Of a DNA stretch of 64,000 nt, positions 34,041 through 42,588 are shown one piece after another. Both the position numbers and the translations under genes were made by a program. Position 1 is the stretch's first letter. Every line of letters begins with the position of its first letter. The DNA is from JBJMLO01 sp045805265 (GTDB lineage: Bacteria; Actinomycetota; UBA4738; JACQTL01), in assembly GCA_045805265.1 (NCBI GenBank), contig JBJMLO010000011.1, positions 372,001-436,000 on the forward strand, in the 5' to 3' direction. Under the pieces are notes generated by a model. It had not been told where the DNA came from, made no database searches, and was given only the letters and a program-made list of their open reading frames with translations.

Positions 34041-35774
34041 ATGGGGAATCGTGACCTGGCCTCCCAGGTGGCCGTCGCCCGGGGCGACGCCCCGGCCGAC
34101 GCGGTCCTCGCGGGTGGCCGCGTGCTGTCGGTGTTCACCGGCGAGCTCCTGGAGGCCGACGTGGCCGTGGCCGGCGAGCACGTCGCCGCGGTCGGAAGGC
34201 CTGGGACCTACCACGGCGCGCAGACCCACGACGTGTCGGGCCTGATCCTCGTCCCCGGCCTCATCGACGGACACATGCACGTCGAGTCCACGAAGCTGAC
34301 GCCGGCGGAGTTCGGCCGCGCGGCGCTCCCCCACGGCACGACGACCGTGGTGATCGACCCCCACGAGGTCGGGAACGTCCTCGGCGCCCGGGGCATCCTC
34401 CAGCTGCTGGCCCTCACCGACGGCGTCCCGCTCGACTTCTACGCGATGGCCTCGTCGTGCGTCCCTGCGTCGGCGCTCGAGACCTCGGGTCACACCCTCG
34501 ACCACCGCGACATCGCCGCGCTGCTGGAGGCCAATCCCCGGATCATCGGACTCGCCGAGATGATGAACTTCCCGGCGGTCGTCGCCGGGGACCCGGAGGC
34601 CCTGGCCAAGATCGAGGCAGCGGGCACCCGCCACGTGGACGGCCATGCTCCCGGGCTGTCCGGCCGGGGACTGAACGCGTACCTGGCGGCCGGTGTGCAG
34701 TCGGACCACGAGTGCACCCGGCTGGAGGAGGCGCTCGAGAAGCGGCGCCTCGGCATGTGGGTGATGATCCGCGAGGGGTCGGCAGCCCGGAACCTCGAGG
34801 CGCTGCTGCCACTCGTCCTCGAGCTCGGGCCGGACAACTGCATGCTGGTCACCGACGACCGGGAGCCCCACGACCTCATCCGCGATGGCCACCTCGACAA
34901 CGCGATCCGCAAGGCGGTCGCCCTGGGGTGCCCGCCAGAGCACGCCCTGGCCATGACCACGCTGCACCCCGCCCGGTACCACCGGCTGCGGGGGCACGGG
35001 GCGGTCGCACCCGGCTACCTGGCCGACGTCGTGGCGGTGCCCGATCTCGGCGAGTTCCGTCCGGCGCGGGTCTGGAAGCGCGGCCGGCTCGTGTTCGACG
35101 GCGAGGCGGTGGCGGACTTCCCCTCGCCCGAGGTTCCCGACTGGATGCTGCACACGATGCACGCGGCGCCCGTCACCGAGGACATGCTGCTGATCCCGGC
35201 GGGGGACGGCGCCGGTCTGGTCCGGGTCATGGAGGTCCGGGCGGGACAGATCGTGACCGGGGCGCTGACCGCCGAGCCGCGGGTCGAGGCGGGAGCCGTC
35301 GTGGCCGACCCGGGGCGGGACCTGGCCAAGATCGCCGTGGCCGAACGCCACCGCGCGAGCGGCAGGATCGGCATCGGTCTGGTGCGCGGGTTCGGCCTCC
35401 GCGAGGGAGCGCTGGGCTCGACGGTCGCCCACGACGCCCACAACGTCATGCTGGTCGGTACCAACGACCGGGACATGGCCGTCGCCGCGGCCCGCCTCAC
35501 CGAGCTGGACGGCGGCCAGGTGGTGGTGCGCGACGGCGCCGTGATCGCCGAGGTGGGGCTCCCGCTCGGCGGGCTGGTCTCGCTCCGGCCCGGCGGGGAG
35601 GTGGCCGCGCAGGTGATCGCGCTGGAGGCGGCCGCCGAGGCCTGCGGGGTCACGCTCCGGGCGCCGTTCATGGCGCTGTCGTTCCTGGCGCTTTCGGTCA
35701 TCCCGGAGCTGAAGGTGACCGACCTCGGGCTGGTGGACGGCGTGAAGTTCCAGCTGGTCCCGCTCCGGGTGTAG
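34041..35774 (+). CDS. ade: Adenine deaminase
   Basis: Converts adenine to hypoxanthine and ammonia in purine salvage; a metal-dependent amidohydrolase of the cytosol. 577 residues, the normal family length. The metal site starts with G-L-I-D-G-H-M-H-V-E-S-T; further signatures are P-H-E-V-G-N-V, T-D-D-R-E-P-H-D-L and H-P-A-R-Y-H-R-L-R-G. The C-terminal part carries the typical V-A-H-D-A-H-N-V-M-L-V-G and A-P-F-M-A-L-S-F-L-A-L. The ATG at 34041 has TATGCT (34025-34030) 10 bases upstream and no ribosome binding site, so it is likely leaderless. Confidence 0.95.
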   Translation: MGNRDLASQVAVARGDAPADAVLAGGRVLSVFTGELLEADVAVAGEHVAAVGRPGTYHGAQTHDVSGLILVPGLIDGHMHVESTKLTPAEFGRAALPHGTTTVVIDPHEVGNVLGARGILQLLALTDGVPLDFYAMASSCVPASALETSGHTLDHRDIAALLEANPRIIGLAEMMNFPAVVAGDPEALAKIEAAGTRHVDGHAPGLSGRGLNAYLAAGVQSDHECTRLEEALEKRRLGMWVMIREGSAARNLEALLPLVLELGPDNCMLVTDDREPHDLIRDGHLDNAIRKAVALGCPPEHALAMTTLHPARYHRLRGHGAVAPGYLADVVAVPDLGEFRPARVWKRGRLVFDGEAVADFPSPEVPDWMLHTMHAAPVTEDMLLIPAGDGAGLVRVMEVRAGQIVTGALTAEPRVEAGAVVADPGRDLAKIAVAERHRASGRIGIGLVRGFGLREGALGSTVAHDAHNVMLVGTNDRDMAVAAARLTELDGGQVVVRDGAVIAEVGLPLGGLVSLRPGGEVAAQVIALEAAAEACGVTLRAPFMALSFLALSVIPELKVTDLGLVDGVKFQLVPLRV

Positions 35775-35786
35775 CCGGCGGCAGAC

Positions 35787-36266
35787 CTATCGGGCCGAGG
35801 GCAGGGGGCGCGTCCCCGACGTCGATGTCCGCCGGAACAGGCGCCCCCACCTTCCGGCGCCCTCCAGCCGCTTGACCAGGCGGACCTCAGTGCCCGGCCG
35901 CCGGGCGGACCCCCGCCGGACCGAGACCTCGTCCATCAACGCGGTCATCAACGGGATGCCGTTGCCACCCAGGTCCTCGCCGCGCGAGGACAGGCCCCCC
36001 AGATGGAACCGCCCCTGGTCGCGGACCCGGGCCTCGGCCCGGTCGACCCGGCACCGCCAGATGACCTGGAAGACCCTGCTCCGGGAGTGCAGGACCGCGT
36101 TCGTGCAGGCCTCGGACACGGCGAGGAGGATGTCGTCGGCGGCGGTCCCCGAGATGCGGGCCTCGTCGCACCGTTCCCGGAGGAACCGCCGGACCTGATG
36201 CAGGGACTCGGGCGCCGCGGAAAACACGCGCGAGCGCGCGGTCGTGGGATGCACGGCGGACGACAT
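35787..36266 (-). CDS. RsbW-like ATP-binding (anti-sigma-type) protein
   Basis: A 159-residue protein with a GHKL ATPase domain of the anti-sigma/serine kinase type: D-I-L-L-A-V-S-E-A-C-T-N-A-V-L-H-S (N box), a D-Q-G-R-F G1-like stretch and G-G-N-G-I-P-L-M-T-A-L-M-D (G2). Proteins of this group bind a SigB/SigF-type sigma factor or act on antagonists; neither partner is present nearby. The ATG at 36266 has GAGGA about 6 bases upstream. A GGTTT/GGGAAC pair lies 46-72 bases upstream and may be a SigB-type promoter. It converges on ade. Confidence 0.85.
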   Translation of the reverse strand: MSSAVHPTTARSRVFSAAPESLHQVRRFLRERCDEARISGTAADDILLAVSEACTNAVLHSRSRVFQVIWRCRVDRAEARVRDQGRFHLGGLSSRGEDLGGNGIPLMTALMDEVSVRRGSARRPGTEVRLVKRLEGAGRWGRLFRRTSTSGTRPLPSAR

Positions 36267-36311
36267 GGAGTTCCTCGGAGACCCTCCCTGGCTCGATCGG
36301 CCGGGATGCTC

Positions 36312-36338
36312 GTTCCCGCGAATCCATGCGGCGAAACC
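36312..36338 (-). promoter_or_regulatory. Possible SigB/SigF-type promoter of the RsbW-like gene
   Basis: On the minus strand GGTTT (36334-36338), 16 bases, GGGAAC (36312-36317), compared with the general SigB/SigF pattern GGTTT-N14-18-GGGTA. The -10 half matches only partly. It would make sense for an anti-sigma-like gene to be under such a sigma factor, but this is weak evidence. Confidence 0.25.
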
Positions 36339-36412
36339 CCCTGGTTCGCATACACAACACAAGTGACCGAGGGGCACGGACCGAACGGACCGGACGAAAC
36401 GGGCCCTTCGGC

Positions 36413-36442
36413 TTGACGATGTCGAAGCGGCGGAATTACCGT
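36413..36442 (+). promoter_or_regulatory. Promoter of the aminotransferase gene
   Basis: TTGACG (36413-36418), 18 bases, TACCGT (36437-36442), then 7 bases to the ATG at 36450. The first ten bases, TTGACGATGT, are the same as in the TetR promoter at 27850. There is no ribosome binding site, so the mRNA is predicted to be leaderless. Confidence 0.65.
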
Positions 36443-36449
36443 CCGGGCG

Positions 36450-37658
36450 ATGCGCCTCGCCGACCGGATGAACCGCCTGGGCACCGAATCCGCCTTCGAG
36501 GTGCTCGCGCGGGCCCGGGCGCTCGAGGCCACGGGCCGGACGGTGATCCACCTCGAGATCGGCGAGCCGGATTTCGGCACGCCGGCCCACATCGTCGAGG
36601 CGGCCGCCGAGGCCCTCCGGGCGGGGCAGACCCACTACGTCCCGGCCCCGGGCATCCCGCCACTGCGCGAGGCGGTCGCCGCCTTCCTCGGACGCACCGG
36701 CCGGCTGCAGTGCTCGCCGGACCAGGTCGTCGTGATGCCGGGCGCCAAGCCCGTGATGTTCTTCACGATCATGGTGCTGTGCCAGGAGGGCGACGAGGTC
36801 CTGTACCCGGATCCCGGCTTTCCCATGTACGAGTCGATCACGTCGTTCGCCGGGGCTACGCCGGTGCCGATCCCGCTGCGCGAGGAGAACGGCTTCCGCA
36901 TGGACCCGGCCGAGGTGGCGTCGCTCGTCACCGACCGGACCCGCCTGCTGATCCTGAACTCGCCCCACAACCCGTGCGGCAGCGCGATGACGAGCGGCGA
37001 GCTCGAAGCCATCGCCCGGATCGCCCAGGAGCGCGACCTGGTGGTCCTGTCCGACGAGGTCTACTGGGCGATGCCGTTCGACGACCGGCACCACAGCGTC
37101 CTCGACATCGACGGCATGGCCGAGCGCACGGTCCTGCTCGACGGCTGGTCGAAGACGTTCGCCATGACCGGATGGCGGCTCGGGTTCGGGGTGTTCCCCC
37201 AGCCATTGGTGGAGCCGGTGACGCGGATGGTCATCAACACGGTGTCGTGCACGTCGGCCTTCAGCCAGCACGCGGCCCAGGCCGCGCTGGAGGGCCCGTG
37301 GGAACCGGTCGAACGGATGGTGGCCGAGTTCCGGCGCCGCCGGGACGTCGTGGTCGACGGGCTGAACGCCATCGACGGCGTGACCTGCGTGCGGCCGGGC
37401 GGAGCGTTCTACGCGTTCCCCTCGATCAAGGAGCTGGGCGCGACGTCGAAGGAGGTCGAGGACCACCTGCTGCAGCACGCCGGCGTGGCCTGCCTTTCGG
37501 GAACGGCGTTCGGCCGCCACGGCGAGGGGTACCTCCGGCTGTCGTACGCGAACTCGATCGAGAACATCCAGGCGGCGCTGGACGCCATGAAGGCGTCGTT
37601 GCCGGAGATCCGCCCGGCCGCGCCCGTCGCCGGGGGGGAACCGGAAGCCGCGATCTGA
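36450..37658 (+). CDS. Class I/II pyridoxal-phosphate aminotransferase
   Basis: A 402-residue fold-type I aminotransferase. It shows E-I-G-E-P-D-F-G-T-P near residue 35, N-S-P-H-N-P-C-G, the cofactor Asp/Tyr stretch L-S-D-E-V-Y, and the PLP Schiff-base lysine in D-G-W-S-K-T-F-A-M-T-G-W-R-L-G. The C-terminal G-G-A-F-Y-A-F-P and R-L-S-Y-A-N-S bind the substrate carboxylate. It belongs to the aspartate/alanine aminotransferase-like group; exact substrates are not clear. The gene 60 bases downstream encodes a glyoxylate/hydroxypyruvate-type reductase, so the two could handle glyoxylate, serine or glycine nitrogen; this is inference. Confidence 0.9.
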   Translation: MRLADRMNRLGTESAFEVLARARALEATGRTVIHLEIGEPDFGTPAHIVEAAAEALRAGQTHYVPAPGIPPLREAVAAFLGRTGRLQCSPDQVVVMPGAKPVMFFTIMVLCQEGDEVLYPDPGFPMYESITSFAGATPVPIPLREENGFRMDPAEVASLVTDRTRLLILNSPHNPCGSAMTSGELEAIARIAQERDLVVLSDEVYWAMPFDDRHHSVLDIDGMAERTVLLDGWSKTFAMTGWRLGFGVFPQPLVEPVTRMVINTVSCTSAFSQHAAQAALEGPWEPVERMVAEFRRRRDVVVDGLNAIDGVTCVRPGGAFYAFPSIKELGATSKEVEDHLLQHAGVACLSGTAFGRHGEGYLRLSYANSIENIQAALDAMKASLPEIRPAAPVAGGEPEAAI

Positions 37659-37718
37659 CGGCCCGGCAGGCCGGATGTGCGAACGGCCGGCACGCCGGGC
37701 GGAACGAAAGGGGACGCG

Positions 37719-38720
37719 ATGACCGACGAGCGGTGGCCGGTGCTGGTCACCCGCCGGCTGCCGAAGCCCGCCATGGACGCCATCCACGCCCGGACCGATG
37801 CCGACGTGTGGGAGGAGGAGGGGGCCATCCCCCGCGACGAGCTGCTTCGGCGCGTGGCCGGCAAGCGGGGGGCGGTCACGCTGCTCACGGAGAAGGTCGA
37901 CGACGAGTTCCTCGTCGCCGCCGGCCCGGACCTCGTGGTCGTGGCGAACTACGCGGTGGGCTTCGACAACATCGACGTACCGGCCCTGACGAAGCGCGGG
38001 GTGCTGGCCACGAACACGCCGGAAGTGCTGACCGAGACCACCGCCGACACCGCCTGGGCCCTGATCATGGCCGCCGCCCGGCGGGTCCCAGAGGGCGACC
38101 GGTTCCTGCGGTCGGGCACGAGGTGGATCTGGGGACCCGAGATGATGCTCGGGCAGGACGTCCACGGCAAGACCATCGGCGTGGTGGGCTTCGGGCGGAT
38201 CGGACAGGCCATGGCCCGGCGGGCCGGTGGGTTCGGGATGCGCGTCGTGTACTACGACCTGTACCGGCCGCCGGAGGACGTGGAGCGCGAGCTGAGCGCG
38301 GAGTTCCGGGAGTTCGACGACCTCCTGGCCGAGGCCGACCTGATCTCGATCCACGTGGCGCTCACGCCGGACACCCGGCACCTGTTCGGCGCGGAGCAGT
38401 TCCGGAAGATGAAACCGACCGCGGTGATCGTGAACACGTCGCGGGGGCCGGTCATCGACGAGGCCGCCCTGGCCCGGGCGCTGCGCGACGGCGAGATCTT
38501 CGCGGCCGGCCTGGACGTGTTCGAGAAGGAACCGGAGGTCCACCCGGACCTGCTCGAGCTGGAGAACGCCGTGGTCATCCCACACCTCGGGTCGGCCACC
38601 GTGGAGACGCGCGACGCGATGGGCCTGCTGGCGGCCGAGAACCTGGTCGCGGCCCTGGAGGGTCGGCGCCCGCCCACGCTGCTCAACCCCGAGGCTTGGG
38701 AGGCCCGAAACTCCGGCTGA
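37719..38720 (+). CDS. D-2-hydroxyacid dehydrogenase (glyoxylate/hydroxypyruvate reductase-like)
   Basis: A 333-residue NAD(P)-dependent reductase. The Rossmann loop is V-G-F-G-R-I-G-Q-A, and the catalytic Arg-Glu-His set is in N-T-S-R-G-P-V-I-D-E, F-E-K-E-P-E-V and I-P-H-L-G-S-A-T. The N-A-V-G-F-D-N-I-D-like stretch (Y-A-V-G-F-D-N-I-D) is typical of glyoxylate reductases. It probably reduces glyoxylate or hydroxypyruvate to glycolate or D-glycerate. I chose the ATG at 37719, with GGGGA about 4 bases before it, over a frame open further upstream. It is likely in an operon with the aminotransferase. Confidence 0.92.
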   Translation: MTDERWPVLVTRRLPKPAMDAIHARTDADVWEEEGAIPRDELLRRVAGKRGAVTLLTEKVDDEFLVAAGPDLVVVANYAVGFDNIDVPALTKRGVLATNTPEVLTETTADTAWALIMAAARRVPEGDRFLRSGTRWIWGPEMMLGQDVHGKTIGVVGFGRIGQAMARRAGGFGMRVVYYDLYRPPEDVERELSAEFREFDDLLAEADLISIHVALTPDTRHLFGAEQFRKMKPTAVIVNTSRGPVIDEAALARALRDGEIFAAGLDVFEKEPEVHPDLLELENAVVIPHLGSATVETRDAMGLLAAENLVAALEGRRPPTLLNPEAWEARNSG

Positions 38721-38804
38721 TCCCCCGCGGGCCGGGAACCTTTCCGCTGGACAGGCGGTAGTTCAGGGCGGCACGATCGTTTCCCGAGTCGCCCGGAGGC
38801 GGAC

Positions 38805-39566
38805 ATGAAGCGGACCCTGGCGGTGCTGGCGGTGTCGGCTGCGGTGGTGGTCGGGGCGGCGGGGCCGGCCGCGGCGAAGGGCGAGGGCCCGGTTGGTGCC
38901 ACGATCACCGGACCGGGACTCAGCGGTCCCGGTGGTCCGGGGACGCCCGGAGGGTCCGGCTCGGGCGGCTCGGACGAGGGCCCCGGCGGGCCGGGCGGCA
39001 CGGCCGTCGGGACCATCGAGCTCCGCGACCGCTCCTTCGCCGGGTTCGAGAACACGCCGATGTGGCGGCTCGCAACCTTCAGCGGCGCCGTGCCCAATTG
39101 CTCGGCGTGCTACGCGTTCATCGACACTTCGCCGCCGACGGACCGCGCCTCCCTCGGCCCGGTGTACCGGGTGACGTACTTCGAGGGGCGGTGCTGCCAG
39201 CACGCGACGACGCAGTTCCTGTACCCCTACGCGCCGGGGGGGCCGTGGGCCCACACGATGGCCAGCCCGCCCCGGGACTTCTTCCTCGGCCAGCAGCGGG
39301 CGGGGTGGTGGCACGCGGACGGCAGGATGGGGCAGTTGTTCCTGCGGTTCCTGCACCACATCGGCATCCCTCGCCAGGACCCGATCACACCGACCCTCGT
39401 GCCGCCGAAGCCGGCCCCGGTCCCGAAGGCAGAGGCCGCCGCCGCGCCTGCCGCGTCGGGAAGCCGTGCACCGTGGCGCTTGCCGCTGGCCGTCGCCGCG
39501 ATGGTGGCGTTGCTCGCTCTGGGCGCGGTCGCGGCCCGGCCGCGCTCCTCGACCCGTCCCGCGTAG
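38805..39566 (+). CDS. Secreted, membrane-anchored protein of unknown function
   Basis: A 253-residue protein. A signal peptide (hydrophobic to residue 22, cleavage near A-A-A-K) is followed by a Gly/Pro/Ser-rich linker (about 30-65). A compact domain of about 110 residues carries four cysteines (C-S-A-C and G-R-C-C-Q-H) and many aromatics. An Ala/Pro-rich stalk and a C-terminal membrane helix end in an Arg-rich tail. The cysteine pairs could form disulfides or bind a metal. The domain is not recognised. The ATG at 38805 has GGAGG 5 bases upstream. Its stop directly abuts that of the convergent gene, with no gap. Confidence 0.8.
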   Translation: MKRTLAVLAVSAAVVVGAAGPAAAKGEGPVGATITGPGLSGPGGPGTPGGSGSGGSDEGPGGPGGTAVGTIELRDRSFAGFENTPMWRLATFSGAVPNCSACYAFIDTSPPTDRASLGPVYRVTYFEGRCCQHATTQFLYPYAPGGPWAHTMASPPRDFFLGQQRAGWWHADGRMGQLFLRFLHHIGIPRQDPITPTLVPPKPAPVPKAEAAAAPAASGSRAPWRLPLAVAAMVALLALGAVAARPRSSTRPA

Positions 39567-39905
39567 TTACCGGCGGCGGCGGGGGCGGGGACCCGGCCGG
39601 CGCGGGGGGCGCTTCCTGCGCGGAGCCCGGGGAATGGTGGCGGGATCGGGGAGCCCGACCCGGGCCTGGTCGACGGCCTGCTTGATCTGGGCGGGGATCC
39701 CGGCCGCCTCGGGCGGCGCGGTGATCATTAGCTGGAACAGCACCGAACGCTCGAGCTCCTCGACGGTGTTCACCACCACGCGGCGGTCCCCTCCGGCCCT
39801 GGCCCGCCACTGCGCGACGATGCGCCCGTTGGACTGGACCTCGACTCGCAGGGTGGTGTCGCCGATCCGGCCATCCCAGACCGGTCTGGCCTCCTCCTGC
39901 ATCAT
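39567..39905 (-). CDS. Small protein with a basic Arg/Pro-rich tail
   Basis: A 112-residue protein. The first 75 residues look like a small beta-rich domain (R-V-E-V-Q-S-N-G-R-I-V-A-Q-W-R-A, then L-E-R-S-V-L-F-Q-L-M). The tail is P-R-A-P-R-R-K-R-P-P-R-R-P and suggests nucleic-acid or membrane binding. I do not recognise the domain. The ATG ATG at 39905 has GAGG 5 bases upstream. The 195 bases between it and the next gene upstream contain a TAGGGT box (40018-40023, minus strand) preceded by a GCACGG/CCGTGC inverted repeat (40025-40043), which might be a promoter with an operator. Confidence 0.65.
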   Translation of the reverse strand: MMQEEARPVWDGRIGDTTLRVEVQSNGRIVAQWRARAGGDRRVVVNTVEELERSVLFQLMITAPPEAAGIPAQIKQAVDQARVGLPDPATIPRAPRRKRPPRRPGPRPRRRR

Positions 39906-40100
39906 CTGGTCCTCACCTCGCTTTCGGGCGACGTCGGGCCGTGGTGCGGCCTCGATCATCCGGGAGCCACTGGGTCGTCACGAGCGGAAGCGCTGTCGGG
40001 CGGGTCGCCTCCCTTTCAACCCTAGCACGGGGGCTCGCCGTGCGAGGAGGCCGTTCCCGCTGCTCAGGGGTCGTCGGCGGCCGGTGAGACTACGACCCGG

Positions 40101-40742
40101 TCAGGGCTCGGACGGCGCCGGGCCCCCGCCCTTGAGGACCGACAGGATCGCGTCCATCTCGGCATCGCCGACGCTCTCGGCGCGCTGGGTTCCCCTCGCC
40201 GCCGCCAGGATCGTTCGGAGGTTCGACTCCGCCATCTCGAGCTTGCCCTCGAGGTCCTTCACCCTGGCCGAGAGGCCCTGGGCCCGCCGCTCGGCCTCGT
40301 CCTTGGCCTCGCGGGCCTCGCGGGCCTCCTCGCGCAGCGTCCGGAGGGTGCCCCGGAGCGTTCCCGCCTCGCGCCCCAGGTCCACCAGGCGGTCGATTGC
40401 GGCGCGGCCGACCTCGCCGTAGGTCAGGCGGCCCCCCTCCGCGGCCCGCCCTCGGGGCGCCGGAGCGGCCTTGGCCTTGCGCTGGCGGGGCCGGCGGGGG
40501 ATGGCCTCGGGTTCCCCGGGATCCACAGGCCGGGCGTCGATCAGGCGGTACGTGCCGTCGGCGACTTCCAGGCGCTTGCGGGCGAGCAGCGCGCGCACGG
40601 CCCTCGCGGCCGACAAAGCGTCGGGTAGCCCAATACGCTTGCCGATGTCCGCGGGAGGGACAGTCAGGAGCTCACCTGACGAAGTGGTTTCCGCAACTGC
40701 GGCGAGAAAGGCATTGGCCCGCTGGAGGCTCTCTTCGTTCAT
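40101..40742 (-). CDS. Putative winged-helix plus coiled-coil protein
   Basis: A 213-residue protein. Residues 5-68 have the pattern of a winged helix (A-D-I-G-K-R-I-G-L-P-D-A-L-S-A-A-R-A-V then L-L-A-R-K-R-L-E-V and a wing). A basic linker (R-R-P-R-Q-R-K-A-K) follows, then a coiled coil of about 75 residues rich in Arg/Glu/Ala. It may bind DNA as an oligomer, for example a nucleoid or structural protein; this is inference. TACCAT (40752-40757, minus strand) lies 9 bases before the ATG at 40742 with no ribosome binding site, so it is probably leaderless. Confidence 0.72.
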   Translation of the reverse strand: MNEESLQRANAFLAAVAETTSSGELLTVPPADIGKRIGLPDALSAARAVRALLARKRLEVADGTYRLIDARPVDPGEPEAIPRRPRQRKAKAAPAPRGRAAEGGRLTYGEVGRAAIDRLVDLGREAGTLRGTLRTLREEAREAREAKDEAERRAQGLSARVKDLEGKLEMAESNLRTILAAARGTQRAESVGDAEMDAILSVLKGGGPAPSEP

Positions 40743-40828
40743 TGCACGTCAATGGTAGGACCGTTTGTCGCCGGACGCCACCTCTCTCCGCCGGCCCGGG
40801 GAAGGAACGACGAGATCGCGTCACCGAT

Positions 40829-40924
40829 TTGACCTTCGCGGAGCACCAGCCTTATCTTGATGTTGGAACCGCTGGGGCTTTCGGGCTCCGGCGGTTCCGC
40901 TCTTTCCGCCCGCCTGCCTACAAT
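40829..40924 (+). promoter_or_regulatory. Promoter region of the acyl-CoA ligase operon
   Basis: TTGACC (40829-40834), 18 bases, TATCTT (40853-40858) is a good sigma-70-type promoter. A second -10-like TACAAT is at 40919-40924. Either would give a leader of 45-105 bases before the ATG at 40972, which has its own GAGGAGGG. This gene is therefore one of the leadered ones. Confidence 0.5.
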
Positions 40925-40971
40925 CGGCGCGACGAGTTCCTTCGGGCTTCCCGGATGCGAGGAGGGCTCCC

Positions 40972-42588
40972 ATGCGCGGGCTGATGCAGCACGACTCGCT
41001 CGTCCTCACGAGGCTGCTCGAACGGGCGGCCACGTACTCCCCCCGGCGGCAGATCGCCACTCGCACTCCCGAGGGAATCCATCGCGAGACCTACGCCGAC
41101 CTCGGCGAACGGTGCGCGCGCCTGGCGAACGCCCTCCGCGATCTCGGGGTGGGCCCCGGCGACCGCGTGGCGTCGTTCGCGTGGAACTCCTGGCGGCACC
41201 TCGAGCTGTACTTCGCCGTCCCGTGCATGGGCGCCGTGCTCCACACGCTGAACATCCGGCTGCACCCCGACCAGGTCGCGTGGATCGCGAACCACGCCGA
41301 GGACAAGATCGTGTGCGTCGACGCCTCGCTGCTGCCAGTCTTCGCGAAGATCGTCCCCGCGCTTCGGACCGTCGAGCACGTGGTCGTGATGGGCGATGGC
41401 GAGCTCGAGGGGTCGTCGTCCTACGAGGACCTCCTGACGGCCGCGTCGCCCGAGTTCACCTGGCCCGAGCTCGACGAGGACGACGCCTGCGCGATGGCGT
41501 ACACGTCGGGGACCACCGGCAACCCGAAGGGGATCGTGTACTCCCACCGGTCGATGGTGCTCCACACATGGCTGGTGAACCAGGCCGGTGCGCTGGGGAT
41601 CGAGGAATCCGACGTCGTCATGCCGGTCGTCCCGATGTTCCATGCGAACGCTTGGGGGCTCCCGTACGCGGCGACCCTGGCCGGAGCGAAGCTCGTGTTC
41701 CCCTGGCAGTTCAGCGCCGACCCGGCCGCCCTGGCCGAGCTCATCGAGCGCGAGCAGGTCACCGTCACAGCCGGGGTGCCCACCGTGTGGATCGGGATGC
41801 TCCAGCACCTGGACTCGCACGACGCCGACCTGTCGTCGGTGCGCCGCATCATCGGCGGTGGCTCGGCGGTGCCCCGGACCCTGATCGAGGCCTTCGGCCG
41901 GCACGGGCTGGAGCTGTGGCAGGGGTGGGGCATGACCGAGACCAGCCCGCTGGCGTCGCTCTCGCGGCTGACCCCCGAGCACGCCGACCTCCCCGAGGCC
42001 GAGAAGGTCCGCGTCCGGGCGAAGCAGGGACGGGCGGTCGCGGGCGTCCGCGTCCGGGTCGTCGACGTCGCGACGGACGACGAGGTCCCATGGGACTCGA
42101 AGACGATGGGCGAGATCCAGGTGAAGGGGAACACGATCGCCGAGGCGTACTACCGGCCCGACGAGCCGGTGGAGCAGTTCACCGACGGCTGGCTCCGGAC
42201 CGGCGACGTCGCGGTGGTCGACGAGCAGGGGTTCCTGCAGCTTGTGGACCGCACGAAGGACCTGGTGAAGTCCGGCGGCGAGTGGATCTCGACGATCGAC
42301 CTGGAGTCGGCGCTCATGGGGCACCCTGCCGTGCTGGAGGCGGCGGTGATCGCAGTGCCCGACGAGCGGTGGGGCGAGCGGCCCCTGGCCTGCGTGGTGC
42401 TGAAGGAGGGCGCGAAGGCCACCCGCGACGAGCTGATCGACTTCATCGCGCCGCAATTCGCGAAGTGGTGCCTGCCGGAGCGGGTGGAGTTCGTCGACGA
42501 GATCCCCAAGACGAGCGTGGGGAAGTTCGACAAGAAGGTCCTCCGCGCCCGGTTCCAAGGCCCGGACCCCGACTCCCCTTCGGAGTGA
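40972..42588 (+). CDS. Fatty-acid-CoA ligase (AMP-forming)
   Basis: A 538-residue adenylate-forming enzyme that activates a carboxylic acid to its CoA thioester. The ATP loop is A-Y-T-S-G-T-T-G-N-P-K-G near residue 180, the adenine-binding stretch is G-W-G-M-T-E-T-S-P, the hinge region is G-W-L-R-T-G-D-V, and the C-terminal catalytic Lys is in P-K-T-S-V-G-K-F-D-K-K. It is closest in pattern to medium/long-chain acyl-CoA synthetases (FadD-like); substrate length is not known. Its start has GAGGAGGG 5 bases upstream. Its stop overlaps the methyltransferase start as GTGA. Confidence 0.94.
   Translation: MRGLMQHDSLVLTRLLERAATYSPRRQIATRTPEGIHRETYADLGERCARLANALRDLGVGPGDRVASFAWNSWRHLELYFAVPCMGAVLHTLNIRLHPDQVAWIANHAEDKIVCVDASLLPVFAKIVPALRTVEHVVVMGDGELEGSSSYEDLLTAASPEFTWPELDEDDACAMAYTSGTTGNPKGIVYSHRSMVLHTWLVNQAGALGIEESDVVMPVVPMFHANAWGLPYAATLAGAKLVFPWQFSADPAALAELIEREQVTVTAGVPTVWIGMLQHLDSHDADLSSVRRIIGGGSAVPRTLIEAFGRHGLELWQGWGMTETSPLASLSRLTPEHADLPEAEKVRVRAKQGRAVAGVRVRVVDVATDDEVPWDSKTMGEIQVKGNTIAEAYYRPDEPVEQFTDGWLRTGDVAVVDEQGFLQLVDRTKDLVKSGGEWISTIDLESALMGHPAVLEAAVIAVPDERWGERPLACVVLKEGAKATRDELIDFIAPQFAKWCLPERVEFVDEIPKTSVGKFDKKVLRARFQGPDPDSPSE

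Noticed and set aside
40860..40980. Leaderless start at ATG 40860 just after TATCTT
   Set aside because: Only one base separates the -10 box from the ATG, so transcription would start downstream of it. The ligase start at 40972 has a clear ribosome binding site and domain support.
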